Assembly: GCA_021555075.1 (NCBI GenBank)
Contig: JAKGBX010000002.1
Coordinates: forward strand, 305,001 to 369,000
Source of the DNA: Rhodobacteraceae bacterium LMO-JJ12
GTDB lineage: Bacteria; Pseudomonadota; Alphaproteobacteria; Rhodobacterales; Rhodobacteraceae
Direction of reading: 5' to 3'
Length of the DNA: 64,000 bases
The position numbers and the translations under genes are program-made. The notes beneath the pieces were generated by a model. The model was not told the DNA's origin, made no database searches, and was given only the letters and a program-made list of their open reading frames with translations. Numbering within the stretch: position 1 is the first letter of the stretch; each line of letters starts with the position of its first letter. Of this stretch, positions 1 to 14,452 are shown piece by piece.

Positions 1-426
1 ACAGACGTTCGAAGCGAAGCAGCGCTGAGTTATGGCGATGTGATTTTCCAGGATAAGACGATCGGCAGGGAAACCTATGTCACCTACGGCTTTGGCCGGA
101 CATATGGACCTTTTCAGCCAGTGATCGGGGCATCTGTGACCGACAGCGGCGACGCATGGGTCGGGATCGGAGCCACTTATACCGCCAATTTTGCGGCAAA
201 CAGGCTTTATGCCAAAATGTCGTTGATGCCTGGCTATTATAGCCACGGAAACGGACCGGATCTCGGCCATGACCTAGAATTTCGTTCGGGTCTTGAACTG
301 GGGTATCGGGCCAACAATGGGATCAAGATCGGGATCAGCTATGATCATCGGTCGAATGCCGAACTTGCTTCGGTAAATCCCGGGATGGAAACCCTGCAAC
401 TCAGGGTCAGCATCCCCCTCAATTGA
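1..426 (+). CDS. Acyloxyacyl hydrolase / lipid A 3-O-deacylase (PagL type), 3' part
   Basis: The frame is open from base 1, so the 5' end lies outside the window; the first ATG at 40 is probably internal. The visible 141 residues alternate short polar and hydrophobic stretches, as expected of outer-membrane beta strands, and the protein ends in a strand-like tail (LQLRVSIPLN). Near the C-terminus the segment YDHRSNAELA contains the His-x-Ser-Asn pattern that carries the catalytic His and Ser in PagL enzymes. The family removes the 3-O acyl chain of lipid A in the outer membrane. The signal peptide is not in view. The stop at 424-426 is followed within 25 bases by truncated 23S rRNA, an odd junction treated in the findings. 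The family call is fairly safe; actual deacylase activity is inferred. Confidence 0.7.
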   Translation, partial: TDVRSEAALSYGDVIFQDKTIGRETYVTYGFGRTYGPFQPVIGASVTDSGDAWVGIGATYTANFAANRLYAKMSLMPGYYSHGNGPDLGHDLEFRSGLELGYRANNGIKIGISYDHRSNAELASVNPGMETLQLRVSIPLN

Positions 427-450
427 GGTTGTCATTAGTGTCCAGTCTTG

Positions 451-2711
<2,261 letters not shown>

Positions 2712-2796
2712 CAGTAGAAGACAGATTTTCTACTCGGCTAATCAAAAGCATACACTTAAAACAGTCGTAGTTGACTTGGAATACAGAGGTTTTTTC

Positions 2797-2914
2797 GGTT
2801 TGGTGGTCATAGCGCAAGCAAAACACCCAGCCCCATCCCGAACCTGGCCGTTAAGTGCTGTAGCGCCGATGGTACTGCGTCTTAAGACGTGGGAGAGTAG
2901 GACACTGCCAAACC
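2797..2914 (+). rRNA. rrf: 5S ribosomal RNA
   Basis: A 118-base block about 85 bases after the 23S 3' end. The terminal stem pairs GGTTTGG (2797-2803) with CCAAACC (2908-2914). The conserved internal sequences CCCATCCCGAACC and GATGGTACTG are present. It follows the usual 23S-5S order and is complete. Confidence 0.93.
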
Positions 2915-2929
2915 TAAAAAGCCTCTGTG

Positions 2930-2946
2930 CGAAACCTCAGGTTTCG
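2930..2946 (+). terminator. Weak hairpin after 5S rRNA
   Basis: CGAAACC (2930-2936) and GGTTTCG (2940-2946) form a 7-bp stem with a TCA loop, followed by TTGATATC. It could end or help process the rRNA transcript. The T-tract is poor and the tRNA-fMet downstream may be co-transcribed, so the call is tentative. Confidence 0.3.
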
Positions 2947-3143
2947 TTGATATCTCTCTAACGATGATTTCTGCACAATTCTGGTTTCAAGCACGCTTAG
3001 CAGGCGTGCATTTTGCTGAGTCCTCTTGGTAACACTCGTTCCCAGGGCCTCGGCCATATGCTTGACGGTCATCCCGATTGCGTGGATTCTGTGCGAAAAA
3101 GTAAGCAAAATCAGATATATCGAGGCAGAGGCGGAACCGAGGC

Positions 3144-4025
3144 ATGAGCATTGCGGCAGTAACGATGGTATGGAACGACAATTGGTTCCTGCGCCGCTGG
3201 ATATCGTACTATGGCCCAATTCTTGGCGAGAGAAACCTCTATGTCGTCAGCCATGGGCGCGACGACAGCCTGAACGAGATCGTGGGCGAAGCGAATGTGA
3301 TCGAACTCCCGCGTAATCCCGATGACATTTCCTTTGATACGCGCCGCTGGGGTTTCTTGTCGTCTTATACGTCGGCGTTGACCCGCTATCATGACGCGGT
3401 GATCTGTCTTGACGTTGACGAGCTTTTGGTTCCGTCCGGCCCCGAGAAATCCTTGCCCGAGGTGATTGCGGCGTTTGGCTGCGATGCACCGCGCGTGGTG
3501 CCGGGCTTTGAGCTTTTTCCAGAAGAGAATGACGCCAAACTTGTTGACGGTGCCGACAGGATCGCGCCCCATATGGAGGGCGCGCTTTTCTCGCCGTTCT
3601 ACAGCAAAGCTGGCATCGCGATGCGTCCGGTTGAATTCTTTCCCGGCGCTCATGGCATGATGGACGAGCCTGCGAAATATTGTCCTGATCTGGTGTTGAT
3701 GCATCTTCGCTATGCAAATTTAAACGAGTTGAAACGGCGCAACAGCGAGCGTCTAATAATTTCTGAACGCGTGGCTGATGACCGCAAGGAATACCTGGAA
3801 GAAGGCAAGCCCTTTGCCACATGGCGCAACGCTGACAAGATTACGCGCCGCGCATTTCGCAGTTTTCGCAAGGCGCGGCAGGTGGAATGGGATGACATGC
3901 TGAACACGGTTGCTACAGAATTGGAGCGATTACGAGTACGGCGCGGTCGGGTTCACAAATTTCTCAACAAGCGTTATGAACCGCTTCGTGCGCCACTACC
4001 CGACTGGATGGTGACGCAGTTCTGA
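3144..4025 (+). CDS. Glycosyltransferase family 2-like protein
   Basis: The 293-aa product starts SIAAVTMVWNDNWFLRRWI, the opening of family-2-like glycosyltransferases that begin with a beta strand and a short basic helix. The segment VICLDVDELLVPSG around residues 90-103 supplies the Asp-x-Asp metal/nucleotide-sugar motif. The C-terminal ~80 residues are basic and probably helical. It should transfer a sugar from a nucleotide donor at the cytoplasmic side of the membrane; the acceptor cannot be told. GAGG lies about 8 bases before the ATG at 3144. The gene sits alone between 5S rRNA and tRNA-fMet on the same strand, so it could be read with the rRNA transcript. Family assignment is reasonable; substrate unknown. 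Confidence 0.7.
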   Translation: MSIAAVTMVWNDNWFLRRWISYYGPILGERNLYVVSHGRDDSLNEIVGEANVIELPRNPDDISFDTRRWGFLSSYTSALTRYHDAVICLDVDELLVPSGPEKSLPEVIAAFGCDAPRVVPGFELFPEENDAKLVDGADRIAPHMEGALFSPFYSKAGIAMRPVEFFPGAHGMMDEPAKYCPDLVLMHLRYANLNELKRRNSERLIISERVADDRKEYLEEGKPFATWRNADKITRRAFRSFRKARQVEWDDMLNTVATELERLRVRRGRVHKFLNKRYEPLRAPLPDWMVTQF

Positions 4026-4161
4026 GGCGTTCTAAGATGCCGCAATTTGATGCTTTGCATGGTTCTGTCCGAAGCTCTGAAAAGAGTATCGGAAAATACC
4101 GAATACTTCGTCTACGCCCCTTGCGGCCCTTCGTGTGGTGCGATAACACGTCGGATATTGG

Positions 4162-5925
<1,764 letters not shown>

Positions 5926-5929
<4 letters not shown>

Positions 5930-6072
5930 CGCGAGCTTTCCTTCCGAGTCCTGGCAACATAAGCTTTTGCGATCACTGAAACGAGATTCGACAGTGTGAT
6001 TTCTACCGATTTTTCACCTCCTGGATTGTCGTTCGCGGCGGTGAGGGTAGTCTTATTGGGCTGATTGTTCAT
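5926..6072 (-). CDS. Small conserved partner ORF of serine recombinase (48 aa)
   Basis: ATG at 6072-6070 is preceded by GAGGAA at good spacing and gives a 48-aa protein starting [19 protein letters not shown]. Its stop (5928-5926) overlaps the recombinase ATG as ATGA, so the two are translationally coupled. Short ORFs beginning in this way commonly sit directly before large serine recombinases in Alphaproteobacteria, as far as I recall the family. The centre ([17 protein letters not shown]) looks like an amphipathic helix. A role as recombination directionality factor or helper is a guess from position. The ORF itself is intact, although its downstream partner is not. Confidence 0.65.
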
Positions 6073-6319
6073 GCCGAGATTTCCTCAATTTTCTCAGATT
6101 GCCGTGTTTGGTGGCTACCTGATGCGGTTTCACAGACGCCGAATTGGTGTCTGATGAGGAAGTGCAATCGGATCTGACGGAGCAGCCGGATGTTTGATTA
6201 AGGTTCGATATCTCGAAGGTCAAAGCCACCAAATCTTCGGATCAAACACGGCCATGCGGGCGTTATAATCTTAGCCTTCGGTGGCGGATTGCTATCTGTG
6301 CCGAGAATGGTTTTCCCTC
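6073..6319. other. Short region without a recognisable gene
   Basis: About 250 bases upstream of the 48-aa ORF. Beyond its ribosome binding site I see no coding frame, repeat or RNA that can be supported. It probably holds the promoter of the small ORF and recombinase. Confidence 0.4.
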
Positions 6320-6421
6320 TCAATCCTTTGACAGGCCAGCCCCGTGCTGGCGGAGATACCCCTGCGTGTCGGCAGTCGCGTCGTAGCGGGCCTGGTCAAT
6401 GTTGACGATGGTGTTGAGCAT
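6320..6421 (-). CDS. Possible 33-aa ORF of unknown function
   Basis: ATG at 6421-6419 follows AGGGAGA and encodes MLNTIVNIDQARYDATADTQ plus 13 more residues ending LSKD. The composition is ordinary for a soluble peptide, and third positions are GC-rich. I do not recognise it. It might be the N-terminal scrap of a longer gene or a genuine small gene of the integrated element. The about 220 bases to the next gene (6422-6644) hold nothing I can support. Confidence 0.3.
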   Translation of the reverse strand: MLNTIVNIDQARYDATADTQGYLRQHGAGLSKD

Positions 6422-6644
6422 GATGGTCTCCCTTTGCATGCGTGATCGGTATTGGTGCCTGTTTCATCGGCGTCATGATCCGTGCATTGCAGGAACGGTT
6501 TTGGCGTGTGGGTGTCTCCTTGTTCTGGTGCTGGGGATGTTGGTCGTTCTTTCTCGGAACGAAGGAAAAATCTGCAGGCTGGCACCCTTTTTGTACGGAG
6601 GGATGGCCGCACCTCGGCCGAGGAGCCGGGGCGCGGCCTTAACA

Positions 6645-7040
6645 TCAAGCAGCACGCCCGTCCGAGGCGGGGAAGATGTCGGCGCCGCGCAGGGCGTCGT
6701 CAAGCCCATCCGCCAGCAGACAGATGTCGTCGACCATGGGTTCTGACGGGTCGATCATGGCGAAGCAGGCGGCCTCCACACGGTTATCGTCGTGGACGTT
6801 CCTAAGTGTGAGGATGTCGAGCAGGTCGAACATCCTGGTCCGAAGTCGGCGGGTGATGGCCATTTGGTTGGCAAGACCGTCGAGAATCTCGCGAACAATA
6901 CAGGCTCCTTTCCCGCCTGCGAGAAGGGCGGCACTGTTGGCAAGGTCCTCCGAGTGTTCCGAGAGAAAACGGCATAGGCCGATATCGCGGTTAGGCTGAG
7001 CATTTGTGTGCGTTTCCGCAGTGATCTTTCCGTGGTACAT
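6645..7040 (-). CDS. Hypothetical protein, 131 aa
   Basis: ATG at 7040 lies 5 bases after a strong AGGAGG site, which fixes the start. The 131-aa product (MYHGKITAETHTNAQPNRD) is mostly helical by eye, acidic overall, with no signal peptide or membrane segment. It carries two cysteines in the middle and a hydrophobic helix NSAALLAGGKGACIVREILD. I do not recognise the family. It sits in the decayed region next to the recombinase and may belong to the integrated element. The good ribosome binding site and normal codon use argue that it is real. Confidence 0.6.
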   Translation of the reverse strand: MYHGKITAETHTNAQPNRDIGLCRFLSEHSEDLANSAALLAGGKGACIVREILDGLANQMAITRRLRTRMFDLLDILTLRNVHDDNRVEAACFAMIDPSEPMVDDICLLADGLDDALRGADIFPASDGRAA

Positions 7041-7356
7041 GACACCTCCTGTAATTTGTTAGGCAGTCCGGGTTTCGTCCCGGTCAAGTTGGAGGCCGAT
7101 GTCATTTGTGCCCGCTTCGGATCGGCGCATCTTTCCAGGATTGATGCGCTTGTCGGTGTGGGCGGTCGGTTTGCCTTTCCTTGCAAAAATTCTTCGCATT
7201 TCGTCTCGATCGAACTTGATATTGGCCAGTTCTGTCAGGGACGAAGAAAATAATTCACTGAGACGCCAATTTTGTGAAGCCGACTGCGCGGCATGATTGC
7301 CCCTACGGCCTTTCGCCCTTAGGCTGCCGCAAAATAGAAACTATCGGCAGGCCATC
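7041..7356. other. Intergenic, no gene seen
   Basis: Upstream of the 131-aa gene. Short frames on both strands lack ribosome binding sites and recognisable sequence. It may hold the promoter of that gene; I see no repeat or RNA. Confidence 0.4.
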
Positions 7357-7813
7357 ATGCTCACAGGCACCATCCGCTCTCAAATCGATCAGATCTGGAA
7401 CGCTTTCTGGTCCGGCGGCGTTCTTCAGCTATTCCGACAACTACCTGACGGGTGATCATCGACAATCCCAAAACGATGGTGGCCGGACGGTCGGATTTCT
7501 CTCCAGAGTCGACGCTGTGCACCAGAACAGGGTCTGCACCGACGCCAGTCGTACCGCGCCGATGACTGAAGAGACGACCCGAGATGTCACCAGCGCAGCA
7601 CCGAAGGAACAGCTCGAAGATGCCCGAGAAGTGAGGAAGAGCTGTGGATTCAGGGATATTCCGATTATCAGTTCAGGCGTCGACCCGCCCAGTATCTTGA
7701 GTGCCCGCAACGCTCTTCAAAATCTCTGGCAGGTGATTCAGCAAGAAGAATACTTGTGGTCCAATCATCTGGTGAATCTTGGCTGCCGTTGAAAATATGT
7801 GGGAAAAACAATC
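7357..7813 (+). pseudogene. HsdM N-terminal scrap and degenerate sequence
   Basis: From the ATG at 7357 to about 7419 the sequence encodes MLTGTIRSQIDQIWNAFWSG, which closely follows the start of type I restriction methyltransferase subunits (HsdM). The next expected segment (about ISNPLEVIEQ) is replaced by unrelated sequence and a stop after 32 codons. The rest up to the mrp start shows no frame I recognise. This looks like a leftover from deletion or recombination in the old integrated element. Only about 20 residues support the HsdM call, but they are the distinctive ones. Confidence 0.5.
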
Positions 7814-9036
7814 ATGTCCGATCCACTAGACTCGACCAATACCGATGCAACCGCGCCGCGCCGCGAATCCGTATCGGATGGGTCGCGCTCCGGGCCCCAT
7901 GGGAATCTGGGACGTATGATAGCGATCGCAAGCGGCAAGGGCGGGGTGGGCAAGTCCACAGTTACTGCCAACCTTGCGGTGATGCTGGCGCAACGCGGCC
8001 TGCGTATCGGGCTGGTGGATGCCGATCTCTACGGCCCCTCGATTCCTGGCATGCTTGGCATCTTCGCCGACAAGCCTCCGGCGATGACGCCCGAAAAAAG
8101 GTAATTCCCGCCGAGGCGCACGGAGTCAAGGTGATCTCGATGGGAATGCTCACCGGCGATGATGAACCGGCAATCCTGCGGGGCCCGATGGTGACAAAAT
8201 ATCTGCGGATGTTCATCACGCAGGTGGAATGGGGCGAGTTGGATATCTTGCTGCTCGATCTGCCGCCGGGCACAGGCGATACGCAACTGACGCTGGCGCA
8301 GGCGTTTCCTTTGACTGGTGCCGTCGTTGTTTCCACGCCCCAGGATGTCAGCCTCAAGATCGCGCGGCGCGGATTGCGGATGCTGGAAAAAGTAAACGTG
8401 CCAATCCTCGGGATTATCGAAAACATGAGCGGCTTTACCTGCCCTTCCTGCGGCGAGGTCACGCATATTTTCCATAAAGGCGGGGGCGAGCTTATCGCAG
8501 ACAGTCTCGCTGTACCCTATCTTGGCGCCATCCCTCTTGATCCGGCGATTGTCGATGGTGGTGACAGCGGCGTGCCGTTGGTGGCGACCGCGACAGACAG
8601 CCCGGCGGCGCGGGCTTACGCCGCTATTGCCGATGTGCTGATCGGAGGTACGGGACAAGACGCCGGTTTGCAGGTGCCGTTCGACTGGAACATCGCGACG
8701 GGAGCCGGTCATCCTGCACCAGCACCGGAAGGCACCGCGACGGACCGGCCGCTGGCATTGGATTATGACGCTACGGGCCTGACGATAAGATGGTCCGATA
8801 CGGTCCAGAAGATCGACCCGCGTGACCTGCGACTGTCCTGCCGTTGCGCGGTTTGCCGCGATGAAGTGAGCGGCAGGCCGCTTCTGAACCCGGACACACT
8901 TCCACTGGATGTGGCCCCGACCAGGATCTGGAGCGTCGGCAACTACGCGCTCGGTGTGGCCTTTAGCGATGGGCATAATTCGGGGATTTATAGCTATCCC
9001 GCACTGCGCGAGATCTATTCACAATTGACGGTGTGA
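7814..9036 (+). CDS. mrp: Mrp/NBP35-type Fe-S carrier ATPase with C-terminal DUF971, frameshifted
   Basis: The N-terminal part (7814-8104) contains the deviant Walker A motif [10 protein letters not shown] and the segment [16 protein letters not shown]. Translation then hits a stop after PEKR. The rest (about 8098-9036) is in the next frame and carries [13 protein letters not shown], the metal-binding FTCPSCGE and, in its last ~90 residues, a DUF971 domain ([13 protein letters not shown]). Joined, they make a normal Mrp-DUF971 fusion, which loads Fe-S clusters onto apoproteins in the cytoplasm. The break is at a run of six A (8094-8099); seven would restore the frame, so a sequencing error or a recent mutation is likely. 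ATG 7814 was chosen over GTG 7799. The stop overlaps the next gene (TGATG). Confidence 0.8.
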
Positions 9037-9979
9037 TGCATGTGCAGGTGACGGGCGAGACGATCCTTGTGACGCGCGCAACCGGCCACGATTGGCAGGT
9101 GCTCAAAGGTCCCATCGCCGCAGCGATCCGTGCGGTTCTGGACAGCACCGACCAGCCACTCGGAGACGGAGCGGCGACACCAGCCACCGCAAAACGCGAC
9201 GCAAAGCTTTTGGCTGCAATCAGCGAATTGCTCGACGCCAAGACAAACCCTTCGATTGCAAGCCATGGCGGCCATGTCAGCGCCGAGAGCGTGGAGAACG
9301 GCATCGTTCATCTGCGAATGGCGGGCGGCTGCCAGGGCTGCGCCGCCTCGGCGGTGACGCTCCGCCAAGGGGTCGAGACAATGTTGCGCGCCGCCTTGCC
9401 GACAATCCGCGAGATTGTGGATGTGACCGATCACGCCAGCGGGCAGACGCCGTTTTACGGTGACAAACCGGGGCAAAGCCCGGTGTTCAGGCGTCTGGTT
9501 CCGGCTGACGTCCTTGCCTGGGAGGAAGGTCAACTGAGGATCGCGCCGACCTATGTCGCGCCACGTCTTGGGCTGAAACCGGAAGATTTGCAGGCCGGAT
9601 TCTCGCGCGGCGAGATCGTCATGGAGACCGGTCCTGGCCCCCAATCCGAGGCGACTCGCGTGATCGTGCGCGGGCCTACCTTGAGGACCTGTCGATCGAG
9701 GAGGTGCCAATTGCTTATGGGCGTCTGGCACGCAAATTGGGGATGTTCGCGCCGGGCTCGATCCGCAAGATCACTGACGCGCTGGAGGTCACGATGCGCG
9801 AGGATTGCGAGGCAGACAGGCCGTTTGTCGCGGCGCGTGTCGTAGGCCGTGGCCCTGAACGGCTCCCCGGCAATGGGTTCTTTGACCTAGCTGACGCTCT
9901 GGGGCGGGGGCCGCATTCGGGCGAGACAAAGCAGGCCTTTCACCAAAGGCTTCTCACGAGCAGCTTTGGTCCGGATTGA
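9036..9979 (+). CDS. NifU-domain protein, frameshifted near 9670
   Basis: ATG at 9036 overlaps the mrp stop, so the two are coupled. Residues ~60-130 form a NifU-like scaffold domain with the paired cysteines in GGCQGCAASAVTLRQGVE. A second region (DVLAWEEGQLRIAPTYVAPR and following) may be a small sensor-like domain of the DUF6522 kind. At about 9668-9675 the frame changes: the natural continuation (ARAYLEDLSIEEVPIAYGR, then LPGNGFFDLADAL) lies in another frame and ends at 9979. One missing base would explain this. A NifU domain next to Mrp points to Fe-S cluster delivery in the cytoplasm. The C-terminal ~95 residues are conserved-looking but I cannot name them, and they could be a separate gene. 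Confidence 0.65.
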
Positions 9980-9984
9980 CTTGA

Positions 9985-10175
9985 TAGAAAGACGCAACGC
10001 GCGTCTTGGCGGTCAGGTCCGAAAACCGCGGCATGATCTCATCATCCGCGCCGCCCTGCATCCTCCAGCGCCAATGTGCGTGGTGCGCGGGAGCCTCGAC
10101 AGTCAATGAACGCCCCTCGGGAAACCAGAAATCGAGAACACCATCCCATTCCTGACGACTCGTGATGGCCATCAT
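9985..10175 (-). pseudogene. DUF924 protein, N-terminal fragment
   Basis: Starting at 10175 the frame encodes MAITSRQEWDGVLDFWFPEG after an extra Met; VLDFWF is the signature start of DUF924 proteins (helical repeat proteins, unknown function). The reading continues about 58 residues to DLTAKT and then turns into unrelated sequence ending at 9954. A full member has roughly 200 residues, so the C-terminal two thirds are gone. The breakpoint near 9985-9990 touches the end of the convergent NifU-domain gene, suggesting a deletion joined them. Confidence 0.6.
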
Positions 10176-10176
10176 A

Positions 10177-10962
10177 TCAACTCCAAATGATTGTGGAAAT
10201 CGTCATCACCCATGTTCCTTTCAGGACCCATGGACAAATATCACTGATACGCAGAAGATCGGACACTCTCGCGATTGTAATAACGGCCGCATAGAACGAC
10301 CAGTGCGCGAAGTAGGAATAGGCCAGCCCGTTAGGGACCTTCAACATCAGGTAGGGGAAAACCAGACCAAACAGGCTGGCCACAAAGGAAAATATTACTA
10401 CATAGCCGACAGGCGCTCCACCAAACAGCAGAAGCAAATGGCTGGCACCGAACAATGCGGCGCAGGTGACGGAAATTCTCTGGAAACTGTACCCAAGCGA
10501 TGCAAGCGACAACACAAGGGCTGCCACCAGCAACTGCTGAAAAAGAATATCCACAGATTTCGGAAGGAAATACCAAGGATTCGCATATGGGAGCTCACGC
10601 GGGAAAACGCCTGGTGGTGGTACAAACGGTGGCAACGCCGGTACTATATAACCTACAAAAAGCACGGCTCCGACAAAGAATACTGTCCAGACTGTTGCGC
10701 TCATTATCCGGTTGTCAAACGCGCCCCAACGCGATCTTTCTTGCCATGTTGAATAGAGCGGTGTGAAAAGGACCACGCAGAGGCCAACCCAATAGAAATA
10801 GTAAAGCGCAACCGCCATGCTGTTTTCATTATAGCCCGGGGTAACTCCCAGACGGGGCAGCAGGAGATAGTAGCCGAGATCCGATAGCACCCAGATGAAG
10901 CCAATCAGTGCGATGGGGCTGTTTCGTATTTTGGTCATCAACGACATTAACCTTCCGATCAA
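10177..10962 (-). CDS. Integral membrane protein of unknown function, 261 aa
   Basis: The product has about seven hydrophobic segments (for example IALIGFIWVLSDLGYYLLLP, VFFVGAVLFVGYIVPALPPF, LLVAALVLSLASLGYSF, YVVIFSFVASLFGLVFPYLM) joined by short loops, so it is a polytopic inner-membrane protein. No charged motif or metal ligand cluster stands out. I do not recognise the family. Start candidates are 10962 and two internal Met codons within 10 residues; none has a clear ribosome binding site. It is separated from the metal genes by a terminator-like inverted repeat, and the DUF924 scrap begins right after its stop. Confidence 0.55.
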   Translation of the reverse strand: MIGRLMSLMTKIRNSPIALIGFIWVLSDLGYYLLLPRLGVTPGYNENSMAVALYYFYWVGLCVVLFTPLYSTWQERSRWGAFDNRIMSATVWTVFFVGAVLFVGYIVPALPPFVPPPGVFPRELPYANPWYFLPKSVDILFQQLLVAALVLSLASLGYSFQRISVTCAALFGASHLLLLFGGAPVGYVVIFSFVASLFGLVFPYLMLKVPNGLAYSYFAHWSFYAAVITIARVSDLLRISDICPWVLKGTWVMTISTIIWS

Positions 10963-11080
10963 TTACCGATGTCCGCCTCGACAAATTTCATTGCCATATC
11001 TGCGCAAGGGCAAACCAGCCGTAGGTATTCGGGCGAGAGCAAGATAGCGGGCTTATAAGCCACGCTCCACCAAGCGAATA

Positions 11081-11103
11081 GCCCGCGCCACAAAGGCGCG
11101 GGC
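11081..11103. terminator. Strong inverted repeat, probable terminator
   Basis: GCCCGCGCC (11081-11089) and GGCGCGGGC (11095-11103) form a perfect 9-bp stem around ACAAA, followed on the plus strand by GCTTTTCGTTTCT. It lies 22 bases beyond the stop of the minus-strand ATPase gene. The T-rich side faces the plus strand, so it may act in both directions or be a stability hairpin for the ATPase mRNA. Confidence 0.5.
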
Positions 11104-11125
11104 GCTTTTCGTTTCTGTCAATACC

Positions 11126-13045
<1,920 letters not shown>

Positions 13046-13107
13046 GTGCTTTCTCCTTGCGTGATAACCCCCACCGCTTGGGGGCAGAGGGGTGGAATGA
13101 ACGAGGG

Positions 13108-13338
13108 TCAGAATGCCGAAGGTTTGGCGGTATAACCGGTCTTGGCGATGGAATTCACCAAGGCGGCCACGTCGCTGAGCGCCGGGTCATGCTCGACCTC
13201 GATCCGCCCGCTGGCGAACTTCACCTCGGCCTTCTCCACGCCGGGCAGTGCCAGCAGCGCACTCTCGATTTTCGGCACGCAGGAAGGACAGGAAAGCTCG
13301 TCGCTGCGCAGTTTGGTGCGGATTGTCGAATTGGTCAT
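13108..13338 (-). CDS. Heavy-metal-associated (HMA) domain protein, 76 aa
   Basis: A free-standing ferredoxin-fold metal chaperone. The metal site is SCPSC (residues ~16-20), followed by PKIESALLALPGVEKAEV, and the typical end is AKTGYTAK. It sits 62 bases upstream of the P-type ATPase on the same strand, and most likely hands metal to the pump or replaces the N-terminal HMA domain that the pump lacks. AAAGGA lies before the ATG. The extra Pro in the CxxC site (CPSC) differs from copper chaperones of the MSCGHC type elsewhere in the window, which fits a non-copper metal. Confidence 0.8.
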   Translation of the reverse strand: MTNSTIRTKLRSDELSCPSCVPKIESALLALPGVEKAEVKFASGRIEVEHDPALSDVAALVNSIAKTGYTAKPSAF

Positions 13339-13434
13339 GGCGTGATCCTTTCATGTGAACGTCATTGCGTCTGACCCCAATATGGCTACACACTCAGCGC
13401 ACAGTGAGTGGCCAAAACAGAAAGGCGACCTTGC

Positions 13435-14328
13435 ATGAATGCACAGCTTGCGAATTGGGACGATCTGCGGGTGTTTCTGGCCGTGGCGCGCGCGGGCAGC
13501 CTCTCGGGGGCGGCACGCCGCCTTGGCGTCAACCATTCCACGGTGTTCCGCCGGATTGCCGGGCTCGAGGAAACGCTGGGGGTGCGGCTGTTCGAGCGCC
13601 TGGCGACCGGCTATGCCCTGACCCCGGCGGGCGAGGAAACCCTTGGCATCGTCGAGTGCATCGAGGCCGATGTCGCCACCCTTGACCGCACCGTCACCGG
13701 CCAGGATCTGCGCCTCAGCGGCACCGTGCGGATCACCGCGACCGACATGCTCGCCTTTTGGCTGCTGCCGGATCTCCTTCGCCAGTTTCGGGAGAGCTAT
13801 CCGGGGATCGAGGTGGAAATCGTGGTGGGCAACGAGACGCTCAACCTGTCGCGGCGCGAAACCGATATCGCCCTGCGGATCGGCAACACCCCGCCCGAAA
13901 CACTGGTGGGGCGGCGCGTCGGTCGTCTGGATTTCGCGATCTACGGCGCGCCGGATTATTGCGCCGCCCACACCGACACCGATCTCGCGCAGCACGACTG
14001 GATCGGGTTTGACAGCGCCCACGCGCCCCTGACCCGCCAGCTCGAAAAGCTCGTGCCCGGTCTGTGCCCGACCGTGCGCTCGAACTCGGTGGCCTGCGCC
14101 GTGCGGCTGGCCAAGGCCGGGCTTGGCCTTGCGGTGCTGCCCTGCGCCATCGCCGATCAGAAGCGCGACCTGACCCGCGTCGCCGAACTGCCTGACAACT
14201 TAGGCCTTGACCTGTGGTTGCTGACCCACGAAGACCTGCGCCACACCGCCCGCATCCGCGCCGTGCTGGATTTCATGACGCCCGCGCTGGCTGAAAGCCT
14301 GAAGGGAGGCAAGGTTTCCGACATGTGA
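13435..14328 (+). CDS. LysR-family transcriptional regulator
   Basis: From ATG 13435 the 297-aa product starts MNAQLANWDDLRVFLAVARA, with the LysR winged helix-turn-helix at residues ~10-65 (GSLSGAARRLGVNHSTVFRR). A substrate-binding domain follows from ~95 (GTVRITATDMLAFWLLPDLL). It is transcribed away from the HMA/ATPase pair across a 96-base gap, the usual arrangement for a LysR regulator of the divergent operon, though LysR control of a metal pump would be unusual (MerR or ArsR are common). The inducer cannot be deduced. An upstream GTG (13408) keeps the frame, but AAAGG before 13435 favours the ATG. Confidence 0.85.
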   Translation: MNAQLANWDDLRVFLAVARAGSLSGAARRLGVNHSTVFRRIAGLEETLGVRLFERLATGYALTPAGEETLGIVECIEADVATLDRTVTGQDLRLSGTVRITATDMLAFWLLPDLLRQFRESYPGIEVEIVVGNETLNLSRRETDIALRIGNTPPETLVGRRVGRLDFAIYGAPDYCAAHTDTDLAQHDWIGFDSAHAPLTRQLEKLVPGLCPTVRSNSVACAVRLAKAGLGLAVLPCAIADQKRDLTRVAELPDNLGLDLWLLTHEDLRHTARIRAVLDFMTPALAESLKGGKVSDM

Positions 14329-14452
14329 CCGGAACCCTTCCATCAGCGCAAACAATCACGGGATCAGGTTGGAGGCCGCGCCGCGTACCAGATTTTTCAC
14401 CTTGATTCCCCGATAGACAACCTCGAAGCCACAGCAGATGTGCCTAAGGTGC

